NCBI GenBank assembly: GCA_025504975.1
Contig: JANUWI010000005.1
Location: forward strand, 1,488,001 to 1,552,000
Direction of reading: 5' to 3'
Length of the DNA stretch: 64,000 nt
From: Plenodomus lindquistii
Lineage: Eukaryota > Ascomycota > Dothideomycetes > Pleosporales > Leptosphaeriaceae
Made by a program: the position numbers and the translations under genes
In this document: one piece after another, positions 47,766 to 59,862 of the stretch
Numbering within the stretch: the stretch's first letter is position 1
Layout: every line of letters starts with the position of its first letter
The notes under the pieces: generated by a model
What the model was told of the DNA's origin: nothing
Seen by the model: the letters and a program-made list of their open reading frames with translations, nothing else
Database searches by the model: none

Positions 47766-48185
47766 TATAAGAAAGCTATATTCTATTATAATAATAACCT
47801 TTAGCTATAGAAGCTTTTTTATAAGCTATCTCTATTTTTTCTATATAAGCTTATTAAAAATAGAAAACTATACTAACCTCTATTTAAACTACCTCTATAC
47901 TATATCTAGCCTAGATTTTACTAGAATTTCTATTTTACTATTACCTACGTGCTAATATATATAGTAGAGGAAAAAAAAGAACTTTATAAAGGCCTAGAAC
48001 TACTACTAAGTTCTACTCTATATAGCTTACTTTTTTAATAGAACTATAAAAGTATAATTTTTTTATTTTTTTATATAAAGCTTATAAAAATATAATTTAT
48101 TTAGTTTTTTAATTTACACGTACTTTTATATACTTTTAAACTAATTTAGACGCTTTTTAGTATTTTATATTTTTAAGCTATTATA
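47766..48185 (+). repeat. Gypsy-1 copy 2, 5' LTR
   Basis: 420 bp, TATAAGAAAGC ... AAGCTATTATA, preceded by the TTATT duplication. Confidence 0.88.
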
Positions 48186-48357
48186 TAATAAAAAAATTAT
48201 TTTTCTACTAGTAATAGCCTATATAATATTACTAATTTATTTAAAAAAATTATTTAAATTTTTTAGTTAACTAGCCTCTAAAACCTTTTTAGTTCTAGCT
48301 TTAATTAACGCTAATAAATCTATTAATAATTCTAAAACTAGATTCTAGAGATCTCTA

Positions 48358-49094
48358 CGTTAGGAAACTCTATTGTGTAGTAAATTAAGTAAGTAGATAG
48401 AAAGTAACGTAAATAGCTAGTAATTAACGTAAATTACTAATTTACTACTTCTACTTTACAAGGCCTTTTTTTACGTAGTTTACTAGTAATTTACTAGTAA
48501 ATAACGTAAGTAACGTAAATTACTTTAAGTACTATTTTTACTTAATTTACCTCGTTTACCTCGCTTACCTCCTAGACCCCTGCTAGTTTAAAATAAAAAA
48601 AAACTTTACTTTTTTAAACTCTTTTAAATTATATAACAACGTACGCAATTAATATAATAATATAATACAGGTTTCTAAATACTAAAATATTACTTTTATA
48701 GGCTTAGCGCGAAAAAAAAAATAGTTTTATTATCTATTTAAACTATTAGCAGCCCCTGTAAATTATTTTTAAGCAAAGAACATTAAAACTTTTTAGTAAA
48801 TAATTAATAACTATAGAACGGCTAGGCCTAAAATAGTAATTTTTTAAATAATTTATAGCTAAACATTTATTCTATATTATTAGAATTGCAATTACCTAAT
48901 TAGGACTAGTTTTCATTTTTTATGGTGTTTAACGTTCGTGGGGTTAATAGGGTAAGCGAGGTAAATAAAGTAAATTAAGCCATTTACGTTAGCTACACTA
49001 CTTAAGTCTTTTCCTAGTTATTTACTAGTAATTCAACTTATTTACAATGCGCTTAGTAAATGACTAGAATGCTACAAAAAGTTTTTTTCTAACG
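48358..49094. mobile_element. 738-bp-type MITE-like element, copy 2 (inverted)
   Basis: 737 bp, the near-identical reverse complement of 21980-22717. Ends CGTTAGGAAAC and ...TTTCTAACG, flanked by TA (48356-48357, 49095-49096). The empty site TCTCTAATTAACTAAAA is preserved in Gypsy-1 copy 1 near 11320. Relative to copy 1 the differences are mainly C-to-T or G-to-A, many at CA/TG, so this copy has taken somewhat more RIP. Confidence 0.9.
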
Positions 49095-52000
49095 TAGTTA
49101 ACTAAAGTTTATAAGTTTAAACTTCTATAGTATTACTAGTTTAGATTACTTTTAAAAAAGTTGCGTTAGATAGCGCTAAAGTAGAGATTTAGAGACTACT
49201 AATAATCTAGTAGAATTAGAAATAAAGCTAATACCTATTTCTATTAATAAATAATAAATTCTACTTTTTAAAAAATAAAAAAAAATAACTAGCTTTTATA
49301 GAAGGTTTATAAACTGATTAAATATCTAAAATATAGAAAATAACTAATACTAGCTAATTAAAAAATAATTAGAGTTAGATAGAAACTAGATCTACTTTAG
49401 TAGAATCTAGAAATTTACTAACTATAATCTCTAATAACGCTATAGAAATAATAGTCTAGCTACGCTCTAAGTTAGTAGCTCTATAGACTAAAATAAAATT
49501 TATTAAAAAAAAAAAATTTTTTTTAACTTTATTTCTAAACTTACCTCTATTTTTTACTAAAAATTTCTAGATTTATTAATGTTACTAGTTAACTAGATTA
49601 CTTTCTAAAGCCTTTTTTTATATTTTTAAAAAGCTACGTTTATTAGAGCGTACCCTTTCTATTTCTAAACTATTAGATAGAAAAGACTCTATTTATAGAT
49701 AATAGAAAGCTTTTATATTAGACTAATTTAAAATTAATAGTAACTACTACTATTCTAAGCGTGCTTATATAGTACTATCTAGAGTAGTACTTCTAGTCTA
49801 GCTAAAAAGTATTTTAAGCTCTAATACCTATCTAATAATAAAGTAGATTACTTTTTTTCTATAAAAGCTAAAATAGCTAAGCTTAATAGATACTTTATTA
49901 TAAATATTAAAGAAGCTAAAGTACGTAATACTTTTAACTAACTATATATAAAATAAAATAAAACTTTTTTTACTTTTAAAGTATATTTTTTAAACTATAC
50001 TATAAAAAAACGTATACTATATTTAGAATAGATTTACTATATATAAATAAAAATAACTTCTAGCCTATATATTTCTAGTTAAAAGTTTAAGTATATCTAG
50101 AATAACCTTTTTCTAGATATAATAAAGCACTTTACTATTTTTAATATAGAAAAAAAAACCTACCTAAAAAATATATATTATTAGAACTTTTTTTATAATA
50201 GTACTACTAAATTCTAAGCTAGAATTATAGTATAATCTAGTTTAAATACTTTTAAAAAAAAGACTTTAGAAAATATAGTACTATATATAGCTTTTTAAAC
50301 TTTTTTATAATCTACTATAGTACCTCTATAGCAAGTAATAGCTACTCTAGCTTCTAAAAAAGTACTAGATAACTACTATAACTATAGTAAGCTAGAATAC
50401 TACGCTAATAAATATCTACTACTATAAATAAAGAAAATTATAATTAAAAATTACTCTAACTAATATTATAACGCTACTAAAATACTAGACCTAGAAAAAA
50501 ATTAGATAGAAAATAAGTAGTTCTAAAAGTATTATACTATTTAGAATTAAGTTAAAAGTATAATCTATTAAATTTTAATTTTTAAAACTATTTTAAAGTT
50601 TCTATTTTATTATATCTACTATTTTATATAACCTAGGCGTAGGTGTAAAACTACTATTACTTATTAATACTAGTGTTTAAAAATTTTTTTTTTTTAAATT
50701 TATATATTATTTTTTTTTATGTTTTTTATTTTAAACTAAAGTTTAAAAACTACTTTATCTAGTAATAATTAGAGAGTTTAAAAACTAAATTTCTTTACTA
50801 GTTATAGAATATATCTGTCTCTATATAATTATAGATAAATAAAAGATTCTAAATTATCTATTTATTATATTTAATCTAGAAGCTTAGAATGTAATTATTA
50901 GAATATAATAGTTAAAAAGGTTTAAAACTCTACTAGATATAAATAGATTTTAGTTATAGTAGCTTGCTATTTACTCTAAAACTTATATCTCTACTCTTTT
51001 AATTTTTATATAACTTTATTAAAAAATACTAAAAAAGTATATTACTTTTAATATTAAAAAATAAAACGCGTTATTAAAAAAAAAGTTATATTAGAAAACT
51101 AGTAGCCTATACCTTTTAATTAATTATATTTATAGAATTTTTAAAGCCCTATAATACTAGAATGTTTTTTTAGAGATTTAAAAACTAGACCTGCTCTATA
51201 AACTTTTTAAAACCTTTTCTAGTCTCTAAGTTACTATTATTTCTACTAATACTTTCTATTTTAATATAAAAAAGAAAAAAAAAAGTTTTTTACTACTAGT
51301 ATATATAAAATTAACTAGATTTTTAAAAACTATAATAGAGAGAATCTTTAAAAAAATAACTATTTAATCTAGAACTAATTTACTTTTTACTACTAGTAGT
51401 ATTAGAATATATTTAGTTTATTAGCTATAAAAAAATTACTAAAATATTTACTATATAACTATAAATTTATTCGAAATAAACTTTTACCTAATAACTTTAG
51501 CTTTTTATATAAGTAAAATACTAAAGACTTAGAAGCTATTAAACAGTACGTTTAGAAAAATTTATATAAAAAATTTATAAAAACTAGCTATAGCCTTTTT
51601 ACTTTCTCTATTCTTTATATCTATAAATTTAATAAGTTACTCTATATCTATATTAACTACTATAAATTTAACTAGCTTACTTAAAAAAACGCCTATTTAA
51701 TTCTAAAAATAGATAATATACTAATCTGTATAAATAAAGCTAAAATTTTTATTAAATTTAATATTTAAGCAGCTTTTAATAAAATCTATATAGATTTAGA
51801 GTTTAAAAAATATACTTTTTTCTATACCTACTATAGATTATATAAGTATAAAGTACTCTGTTTTAGCCTCTATAATAGCCCCTCTATCTATTAAAAGTAT
51901 ATAAAAAATATATTTATAGATTACTTAAATAATTTCTATATTATCTATTTAGATAATATTTTTATCTACTCTAAAAATATCTAGAGCTACTAATAATACA

Positions 52001-53339
52001 TTAAGCTTATTTTAGAAAAACTATAAAAAATAAAACTATAAATAGTAATTAAAAAAAATAAATTCTATATTATTTAAACTAAGTATTTAGAATATATTCT
52101 AACTAATAAAAAAAATAGAAGTAGATCTAGAAAAAGTAAAAGTACTTTATAACTAGGTTTAACCTACTACTATAATAAGTATTAAATCTTTTCTAAAGTT
52201 TACTAGATTCTATAAATAATTTATTTTTGAATTTTTAAAAGTAGCTAAGCTAATAATAGCTCTATAAAGTCCTGTAACTCTATTTATATAAACTAAAAAT
52301 TATAAAAAAGCTTTAAAAAGCTAAAATCTTTACTTCTAGTAATTCTAGTTCTATACTACGTTAATTCTAATTATAATATAAAACTAGAAACTAACGCCTC
52401 TAGTAGAGTAGTAGCTAGAATTATATTTTAAAAACACCTAGATAGTAAATAGTACTTTATAGCTTTCTATAGTAAAATACTTACTAGAGTAGAGCTTAAT
52501 TAGAAGATATATAATAAAAAACTATTTACTATTATTACTACTTTTAAAAAATAGAAAGCTAAACTAATTTTAGTTTAGTACTAAGTCTAAATATATACTA
52601 ATTATTAATTTTTAGAGTAGTTTAGAAATATAAAAGTTTTAAACTAATAATAAGCTAACTAGGCTAAATTTATAGCCTTTTTTAACTTCTAAATTAAATA
52701 TACTCTAGGTAAAAGTAATAAACGCGTAGATATTTTTAGTTAATAAAAATAAAATATAAAAGATTTTAAAATAGTTTACTAAAATAATTATTTTTTAGTT
52801 TTTTATAACCTAGCTAAACTATATAGTTATATAAACTTTAAACTAGTAAAGTAATACCTAGAGTTCTTTTTATAAATAACTATTACTTTTTTTTAACTAA
52901 CTTTTATAATATTATTAGATTGTTTAGAGCTAATAAAAGCCCTACTAAAAAGAAACTAATTATTTTTTAAAAAAAAACGCTTTTTTCTACCTTTCTAGTA
53001 TTAGATAGATAATAGACTCTTTCTCTATAGTAACTACTTTTATATTTTTTTAAACTTACTACTTTATATATAATTTATTAGAGAGGTATATAATTAAATA
53101 TTAATAATATACTTTAGTACTATAAAAACTTACTAGTTATTTATATAATAATACTTCTAGAAAAAAATAGAAGCTATTTATAAATAGTATATGCGTAACT
53201 ATATTACCTACTAAAAATACTATCTAAAATAAACCTAAATATAAAAGTTTCTTAACTTTTTACTAATTCTAGAGAAACCTATAGTTATAATATTTTATAA
53301 TAGATTTTAAACTTTTCTCTAAAAACTAATATAGCTATA

Positions 53340-55180
53340 ATGTATTCTACTAGCAAGCTAGTTAATCTAGTAAGCTAGTTAAAATAGCTTAGTATTATAA
53401 ATACTATATTTTTAATTATTATTATTATTACTATTAATGTTAGACTCTACTACTATAGAGCTTATATTAGATTTAAAAGTACTTTCTAAATTTTTCTAGT
53501 ATATATAAGCGTTATACCTAGTTTTTTTATAATAACTATAGTATTAGACACCTAGTTAAATAGGTACTTAACTACTACTACTATATATACGTTTTAATAG
53601 AGTAGGCGCTATAGTTAAAGCTATCTAAGCTTATAATCTAGTACTATATTTAAAAATATTTTTTTACTAGATTTTTTTTTATACTTTTTTTTTTATTATT
53701 TTTACTAATAGCTTTTTAAAGTTATAGTTATAGGTTTAAAAAAAAGCGTTTTAGTATAGTATTAGTTTAGCTTTTTTTATAAACTATAAAAAGCTAGCTT
53801 ATATAGTAATAAATAATAAAATAAAAAACTTATATATAAATTTTAACTAAAACTTAAATTTATAAATATTATTTAGAGTTTTAGATTACTATAGATTTAC
53901 TAGTAAAAAGGGTTAAAGTTAAGTATATATCTAGAAATTAATATAATCTAGTACTACCTACGTATTAGTAGAGACTAGCTCTAATACTTTAAAAGCTTTT
54001 TAATAGTTATTAACTATAAACACATTAAAAAACGCGTTTTTAAAGGCTAGAAAGAAGCTTTTTTTATAAATATAGAAAACGCGTTAGCGTGCTAAATTTT
54101 ATACACGCTAGAAGTATTTATATTTTAATAGTAAAAAATACACTATATTAAATAGCTAAAGGATATAAAATAAATAAAAAAGTATATAGAGTATTAGAAT
54201 TTTATTCTCTACGTAGTAGTTCTTAAACTTTTAGTTAAAATAGCTTTTATAGCTATTTAAAATTAGTAACTAGTATACCTCTATTTTTTACACTTTTATA
54301 TACGTGTTAAAGTACTTTAACTACTCTAGCCTAAATATATTATTTATCTAGCTATTTTTAAAAATTACTAGTTTCTAATTATAAAAAATACTAGCTTTTT
54401 TATACTATATAGAGATATATACACGTTTTTTATAAATAATAAAAAATAGAGTTATATTCTCTAAAGCGTATATACTTTAGATAATAGTAACCTACTTATA
54501 ATTACCTAGCTAGATAAATTCTAGCTAATTATATTTTTTAAAGTCTATAATAACTTTTATAGACCTAATTATATTTATCTAGAAGCTAGTTTTATTAAAG
54601 TTATAGATATTATTATTCTAGACACTATATTTAGCTTTTATTTTATCTATAAATTTAAACTACAAGCTAATAATCTCTAGATTTTTCTATTTTATTCTCT
54701 ATTTATTTTTTATTTAATTAAAAGCTATTTTAAGCTTACTAGAGCGCGTTATAAAACGTTTAGTCTAGTACTTGCCTACTAGTATTCTATTATATACCTC
54801 TAGTATTTTATTAGCTATATTTTCTACTTTATATAGCTAGAAAGTAAATTTTTATAAATTAAAGTTAAAAATATATTAGATAATTATCTACTTTTTAGTA
54901 GTAGTAAGTTTCTAGTAGTTAGGTTAAATTTAAAAGCGTAGAGTAATTCTATTAATCTATTTAGAGAGCCTGTGTTAATTAACACTAAAAGCTATAGCTA
55001 TAGTTTAATAGCTTTTAAATTAGCTAGCTTTATAAACTTAGATAGTAAGCTATATTCTTTTTTTATTCTATATTTATAGCTTATAATATTATTAGTCTAT
55101 AGTAAAGCAATAGAATAAGTATAAAGCTTAGTAGATTTTAACTAGCTTACTAGATTAACTAGCTTACTAGTAGAATACGT
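53340..55180 (-). mobile_element. Fot1/pogo-type transposon H
   Basis: 1841 bp with type-2 sequence at both ends (ATGTATTCTACTAGCAAGC and ...CTTACTAGTAGAATACGT), TA on both sides. The empty site CAGCTATAATTAG is intact in Gypsy-1 copy 1 near 14432. Serves as the reference for the unrecombined type-2 element. Confidence 0.9.
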
Positions 55181-55291
55181 TAATTAGATTTTAGTAATTA
55201 TTAATTAATTTTTTAAATAAGTAATTATAATACTATACTATAAAATAATAGACGTTTAAAGCTTTATTTAACTATTTATATAATAAGTATA

Positions 55292-55442
55292 ACGTATTCT
55301 ACTACTAAGCTAGCTAGCTAGTTAAATTTATAGTAGTTAATATAAATATAATGTAACTTATTAAATTTATAGATATAAAAAATAGAAAAAGTAAAAAAGC
55401 TATAACTAGTCTCTATAAATTTTTTCTATAAGTTTTTCTAGA
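55292..55442. repeat. Fot1 terminal fragment with filler sequence (I)
   Basis: About 30 bp of a type-1 Fot1 end (ACGTATTCTACTACTAAGC, preceded by TA) followed by about 120 bp that neither belongs to Gypsy-1 nor aligns with the Fot1 body. Gypsy-1 sequence resumes only after the adjacent element J. Probably what is left of a deleted Fot1 copy. Confidence 0.5.
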
Positions 55443-55444
55443 TA

Positions 55445-57298
55445 ATATATTCTACTACTAAGCTAGCTATACTACTAATCTAGTTACTTTTTTTTAGTAT
55501 TATAAATACTATACTCTATATAATATGCTCTAATAACGTAATATAATATTAATTTAAGCTAAAAGCTAATTAGAACTTACCTATTCTACTTTTAAAGCTA
55601 GCTAATTTAAAAGCTAATAGGCTACTACTGCAGCCTTTAGAGTTAATTATTAGAGGCTTTTTAATTTAATTAATAGAACTACTCTACGCGCTAAAATTTA
55701 ATCTAATTACTAGAAATTTACTACTACTAAAGTGTAGATAATTATCTAATATATTTTTAATTTTAATTTATAAAAGTTTACGCTCTAGCTGTATAAAATA
55801 GAAAATACAGATAATAAAATACTAAAAATATATAATAGAATACTAGTAGGTAAATACTAGGCTAAACACTTTATAACGCGTTTAAATAAATTTAAAATAG
55901 CTTTTAACTAAATAAAAAATAAATAAAAAATATAAAAGAAAAATTTAGAGATTATTAGCGTATAGTTTAAATTTATAAATAAAATAAAAGCTAAGTATAG
56001 TGTCTAGAATAATAACGTCTATAACTTTAATAAAACTAGCTTCTAGATAGGTATAATTAGGTCTATAAAAGTTATTATAAACTTTAAAAAATATAATTAG
56101 CTAGACTTTATTTAGCTAGGTAATTATAAATAGATTACTATTATTTAAAGTATATACGCTTTAGAGAATATAACTCTACTTTTTATTATCTATAAAAAAC
56201 GTATATATATCTCTATATAGTATAAAAAAGCTAGTATCTTTTATAACTAGAAACTATTAGTTTTTAAAAATTACTAAATAAATAATATATTTAAACTAGA
56301 GTAGTTAAAGTACTTTAACGCGTATATAAAAGTATAAAAAGTAGAGGTATACTAGTTACTAATTTTAGATAGTTATTAAAACTATTTTAACTAAAAGTTT
56401 AAAAATTACTATATAGAAAATAAAATTTTAATACTTTATATACTTTTTTATTTATTTTATATTCTCTAGCTATTTAATATAGTATATTTTTTACTATTAA
56501 AGTATAAATATTTCTAGCGCGTATAAAATTTAGCACGCTAACACGTTTTTTATATTAATAAAAAAAGCTTTTTTTTTACTTTTAAAAACGCGTTTTTTAA
56601 TATATTTATAGTTAATAACTATTAAAAAGCTTTTAAAGTATTAGAGCTAGTCTCTACTAATACCTAGGTAGTACTAGATTATATTAATTTCTAGATATAT
56701 ACTTAACTTTAACCCTTTTTACTAGTAAATCTATAGTAATCTAAAACTCTAAATAATATTTATAAATTTAAGTTTTAGTTAAAATTTATATATAAGTTTT
56801 TTATTTTATTATTTATTACTATATAAGCTAGCTTTTTATAGTTTATAAAAAAAGCTAAACTAATACTATACTAAAACGCTTTTTTTTAAACCTATATTTA
56901 TAAAGTTAAAAAGTAATTAGTAAAAATAATAAAAAAAAAATATAAAAAAAAAATATAAAAAAAAAATTTAGTAAAAAAATACTTTTAAATATAGTACTAG
57001 ATTATAAGCTACTACTACTTTAACTACAGTGTTTAATCTATTAAAACGTGCGTATAGTAGTAGTAGTTAAATATCTACTTAACTAGATATTTAATACTAT
57101 AGTAATTATAGAGGGACTAGGTATAATACTTATACATACTAAAAAAATTTAGAAAATACTTTTAAATTAAATAAAAACTCTATAGTAGTAGAGTTAGATA
57201 TTAGTAGTAATAATAATAATAATTAAAAATATAGTATTTATAATACTAAAGAAAAGTAGCTAGCTTAGTAGTATAGCTAGCTTAGTAGTAGAATATAT
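55445..57298 (+). mobile_element. Fot1/pogo-type transposon J, best-readable transposase
   Basis: 1854 bp, type-1 ends, TA on both sides. The plus strand translates through RIP damage into a DDE transposase of the pogo/Fot1 branch of Tc1/mariner: YNFNKTSF-IGII at 56020-56058 stands for YNMDETGFQMGII, so the first catalytic Asp and its Glu neighbour are now Asn and Lys; ENITLLFIIYK follows at about 56164; and LE-LKYFNAYIK and LLILDS (second catalytic Asp kept) occur near 56296-56370. Trp and Gln codons have become stops. Not functional. Confidence 0.92.
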
Positions 57299-59440
57299 TA
57301 CTACTTTTAATATACTTTTAAAAGTATTATTTCTAACTATTATATCTAGTTTATTTTTTAATTCTAGACTAAATTTTATTAGATTATAAATACTAAAATA
57401 TAACTTTTTACTACTTATTATAAATAAACTAATAGCTAAACTAGAATTATAAATAAGTATATTAACTAACGCCTATAGCTATTTATAATATACTACTAGA
57501 ATAACTAAAGTAAAGTTTTTCTATTTATAAACTAAATCTAGATAATACTTCTATACGCGTTAATAGAAATAGCTCTATACTAGCTTTTATATAGTTCTAA
57601 ACTCTAATAAAGCTAGAACTAGCACTATTTAAAAATAGCTAATTCTATTAAAAAATTTAACTACTAGAAAGTTTATAATCTAGCTATTTAAATATTTAAT
57701 ATTTAAAAATAAATAACAAAAATATAAAAAAAATATAAAATTAAATATATTTTACTATTAACGCCTATTAACGTTCTATTAACTAGAAAATTAAATATTA
57801 AATTTATTTTTTTACTACTAATTTATTAACTATAAAACCAAGCTAAAAGTTATTTAAACTATAAAAAAGTCTTTTTAAAATTTTTAAATAAATTAGGTAT
57901 TTTTATAGATTTAAACTTTTTTTAGGCTTAAAAATATATAACGTGTTTATATCTAATATTCTCTATAGAAATTCTAATAACCTTTTACTAAAATAAAAAA
58001 CTTTAAAGCTGCTAGCTACCTTTATATAAAGCGTAAAAAAATATAAAAATAAAAAAATCTTTACTACTAAATTTATTTAGAATAAACTAAAATATAAAGC
58101 TAGCTAGATAGAATATAATCTAGGCTTAATTAAATACCTAGCTTTTAATTTTATAGGCTTTTTCTATAAACTATAAAACTTTTACTAGAAGTATTCTAAT
58201 TATCTAGAACCTCTCTAGGCACTATATAGATAGCTTTAGGTATAAAAAAAATAAAAAATATATTATAATTAGTAGATAATTATATTTTATAAATTTAATA
58301 GTTTTTCTATTATTAATATATAAATATTATAGCTATTATATAAAACTAGTATATAGTTTTTACTAATAAAACTTTTAGCCTAGTAAACTAACTATTATAA
58401 ATAAATATAGAAGCTTTTTAGAATCTATTTATCTACTACTATAACTTTTTAACTTTTATTTTACTATTAGAGGCGTTATATATTTTATTTAATTTAAAAT
58501 TTTTAGTATTTTTATACTTTAAAAACTTTTTATTAAGTTTATAAATAGGCCTACGTTTTTTTTTACTACTAGAAAAATCTAGAGTCTCTTTAGAAAAAGT
58601 AGTAGCTAAAGCTATAATATTTTTCTAATAAAACTATATTTTTTAGTATAAGCCTAAAACTTTTTTATATAAACTCTAAAGCGTTTTTTATTATATATAG
58701 TAGTTTACTAGTATTATATTAGTTACGCTAAAGCTAGTAACCTATATAGTTACTATTTATACTATAAAAACTAATATTTTTATAGCTAAGCTAGCTATAG
58801 TTTTTATATTTACTAGTTTAGTTTTAAATTTTATTATTTTATTTTTATTAGCTAGTATAGTCTATATAGTAAAGCTTTTAAAATTAGAAAACGCTACTAT
58901 AATTTAGTTATTTTCTATTTTTATATATATAAGTACTTAAAAAAGTTAGAAAAAACTTTAAACTAGTAAAAAAAAATAGTTATTTACTAGTTTATATTTT
59001 TTATTTAGAAGTATATAATAAGTATACTTTTTTAAACCTACTAATTTAAATAAATATATAAAATTAAATTTACTATAAAACTAGGCCTAGATAGAGCGTA
59101 AATAAAAAATCTAATAGACTAAAAAGTATATACCTAGAGGTATAGAAATAGGCATTTTTATAAAAGCTATTTAGCATTAGTATTAAAAGTAATAATAAGT
59201 AGTAATAAAGTATATATAATAAAAATATAGAGTATAAAAAAAAAATTATAATATTTAAAGATTTATTATATTTTACAAGAGTAACTACTAGATTTAGTTA
59301 TTATTATAATAATTATTAATAAATAGTAAATAAAAGGTTATATTTACTTTAATAAAATAATAATTCTAAAATAGATTTTATATATAGATAATATAGAGAA
59401 CACTTAAATATAGAATTATTTAATTTAAAGTAGAGGGTAA

Positions 59441-59857
59441 TATAATAAAGCTATATTTAATTATAATAATAACTTTTAGCTATAAAAGCTTTTTTATAAG
59501 CTACCTCTATTTTTCTCTATATAAGCTTATTAAAAATAGAAAACTATACTAACCTCTATCTAAACTACCTCTATACTATACCTAGCCTAAATTCTACTAG
59601 AATTTCTACTTTACTATTACCTACGTGCTAATATAGTAAAGGAAAAAAAAGAACTCTATAACAGCCTAGAACTACTACTAAATTCTACTCTATATAGCTT
59701 ACTTTTTTAATAAAACTATAGAAGTATAATTTTTTTATTCTTTTATATAAAATTTATAATAATATAATTTATTAAGTTTTTTAATCTACGTATACTTCTA
59801 TATGCCTTTAAACTAATTTAGACGTTTTTTAGTACTTTATATTCTTAAGCTATTATA
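59441..59857 (+). repeat. Gypsy-1 copy 2, 3' LTR
   Basis: 417 bp, TATAATAAAGC ... AAGCTATTATA, followed by the duplication TTATT (59858-59862). Confidence 0.9.
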
Positions 59858-59862
59858 TTATT

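Larger units (their letters stand above)
47766..59857 (+). mobile_element. Gypsy-1 LTR retrotransposon, copy 2, the most complete
   Basis: Perfect target duplication TTATT (47761-47765 and 59858-59862), LTRs of 420 and 417 bp, and a polypurine-like AAAGTAGAGGGTAA just before the 3' LTR. Without its insertions the element is about 7.5 kb. The plus strand at about 51530-51980 translates into Ty3/Gypsy reverse transcriptase: LEAIKQYV at the start, IDLEFKKYTFFYT in the middle and YLDNIFIYSKN for the YLDDILIYSKN catalytic block. Insertions: the 738-bp element (48358-49094), Fot1 H (53340-55180), fragment I and Fot1 J (55292-57298). Stops and Asp-to-Asn changes throughout. Confidence 0.93.
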
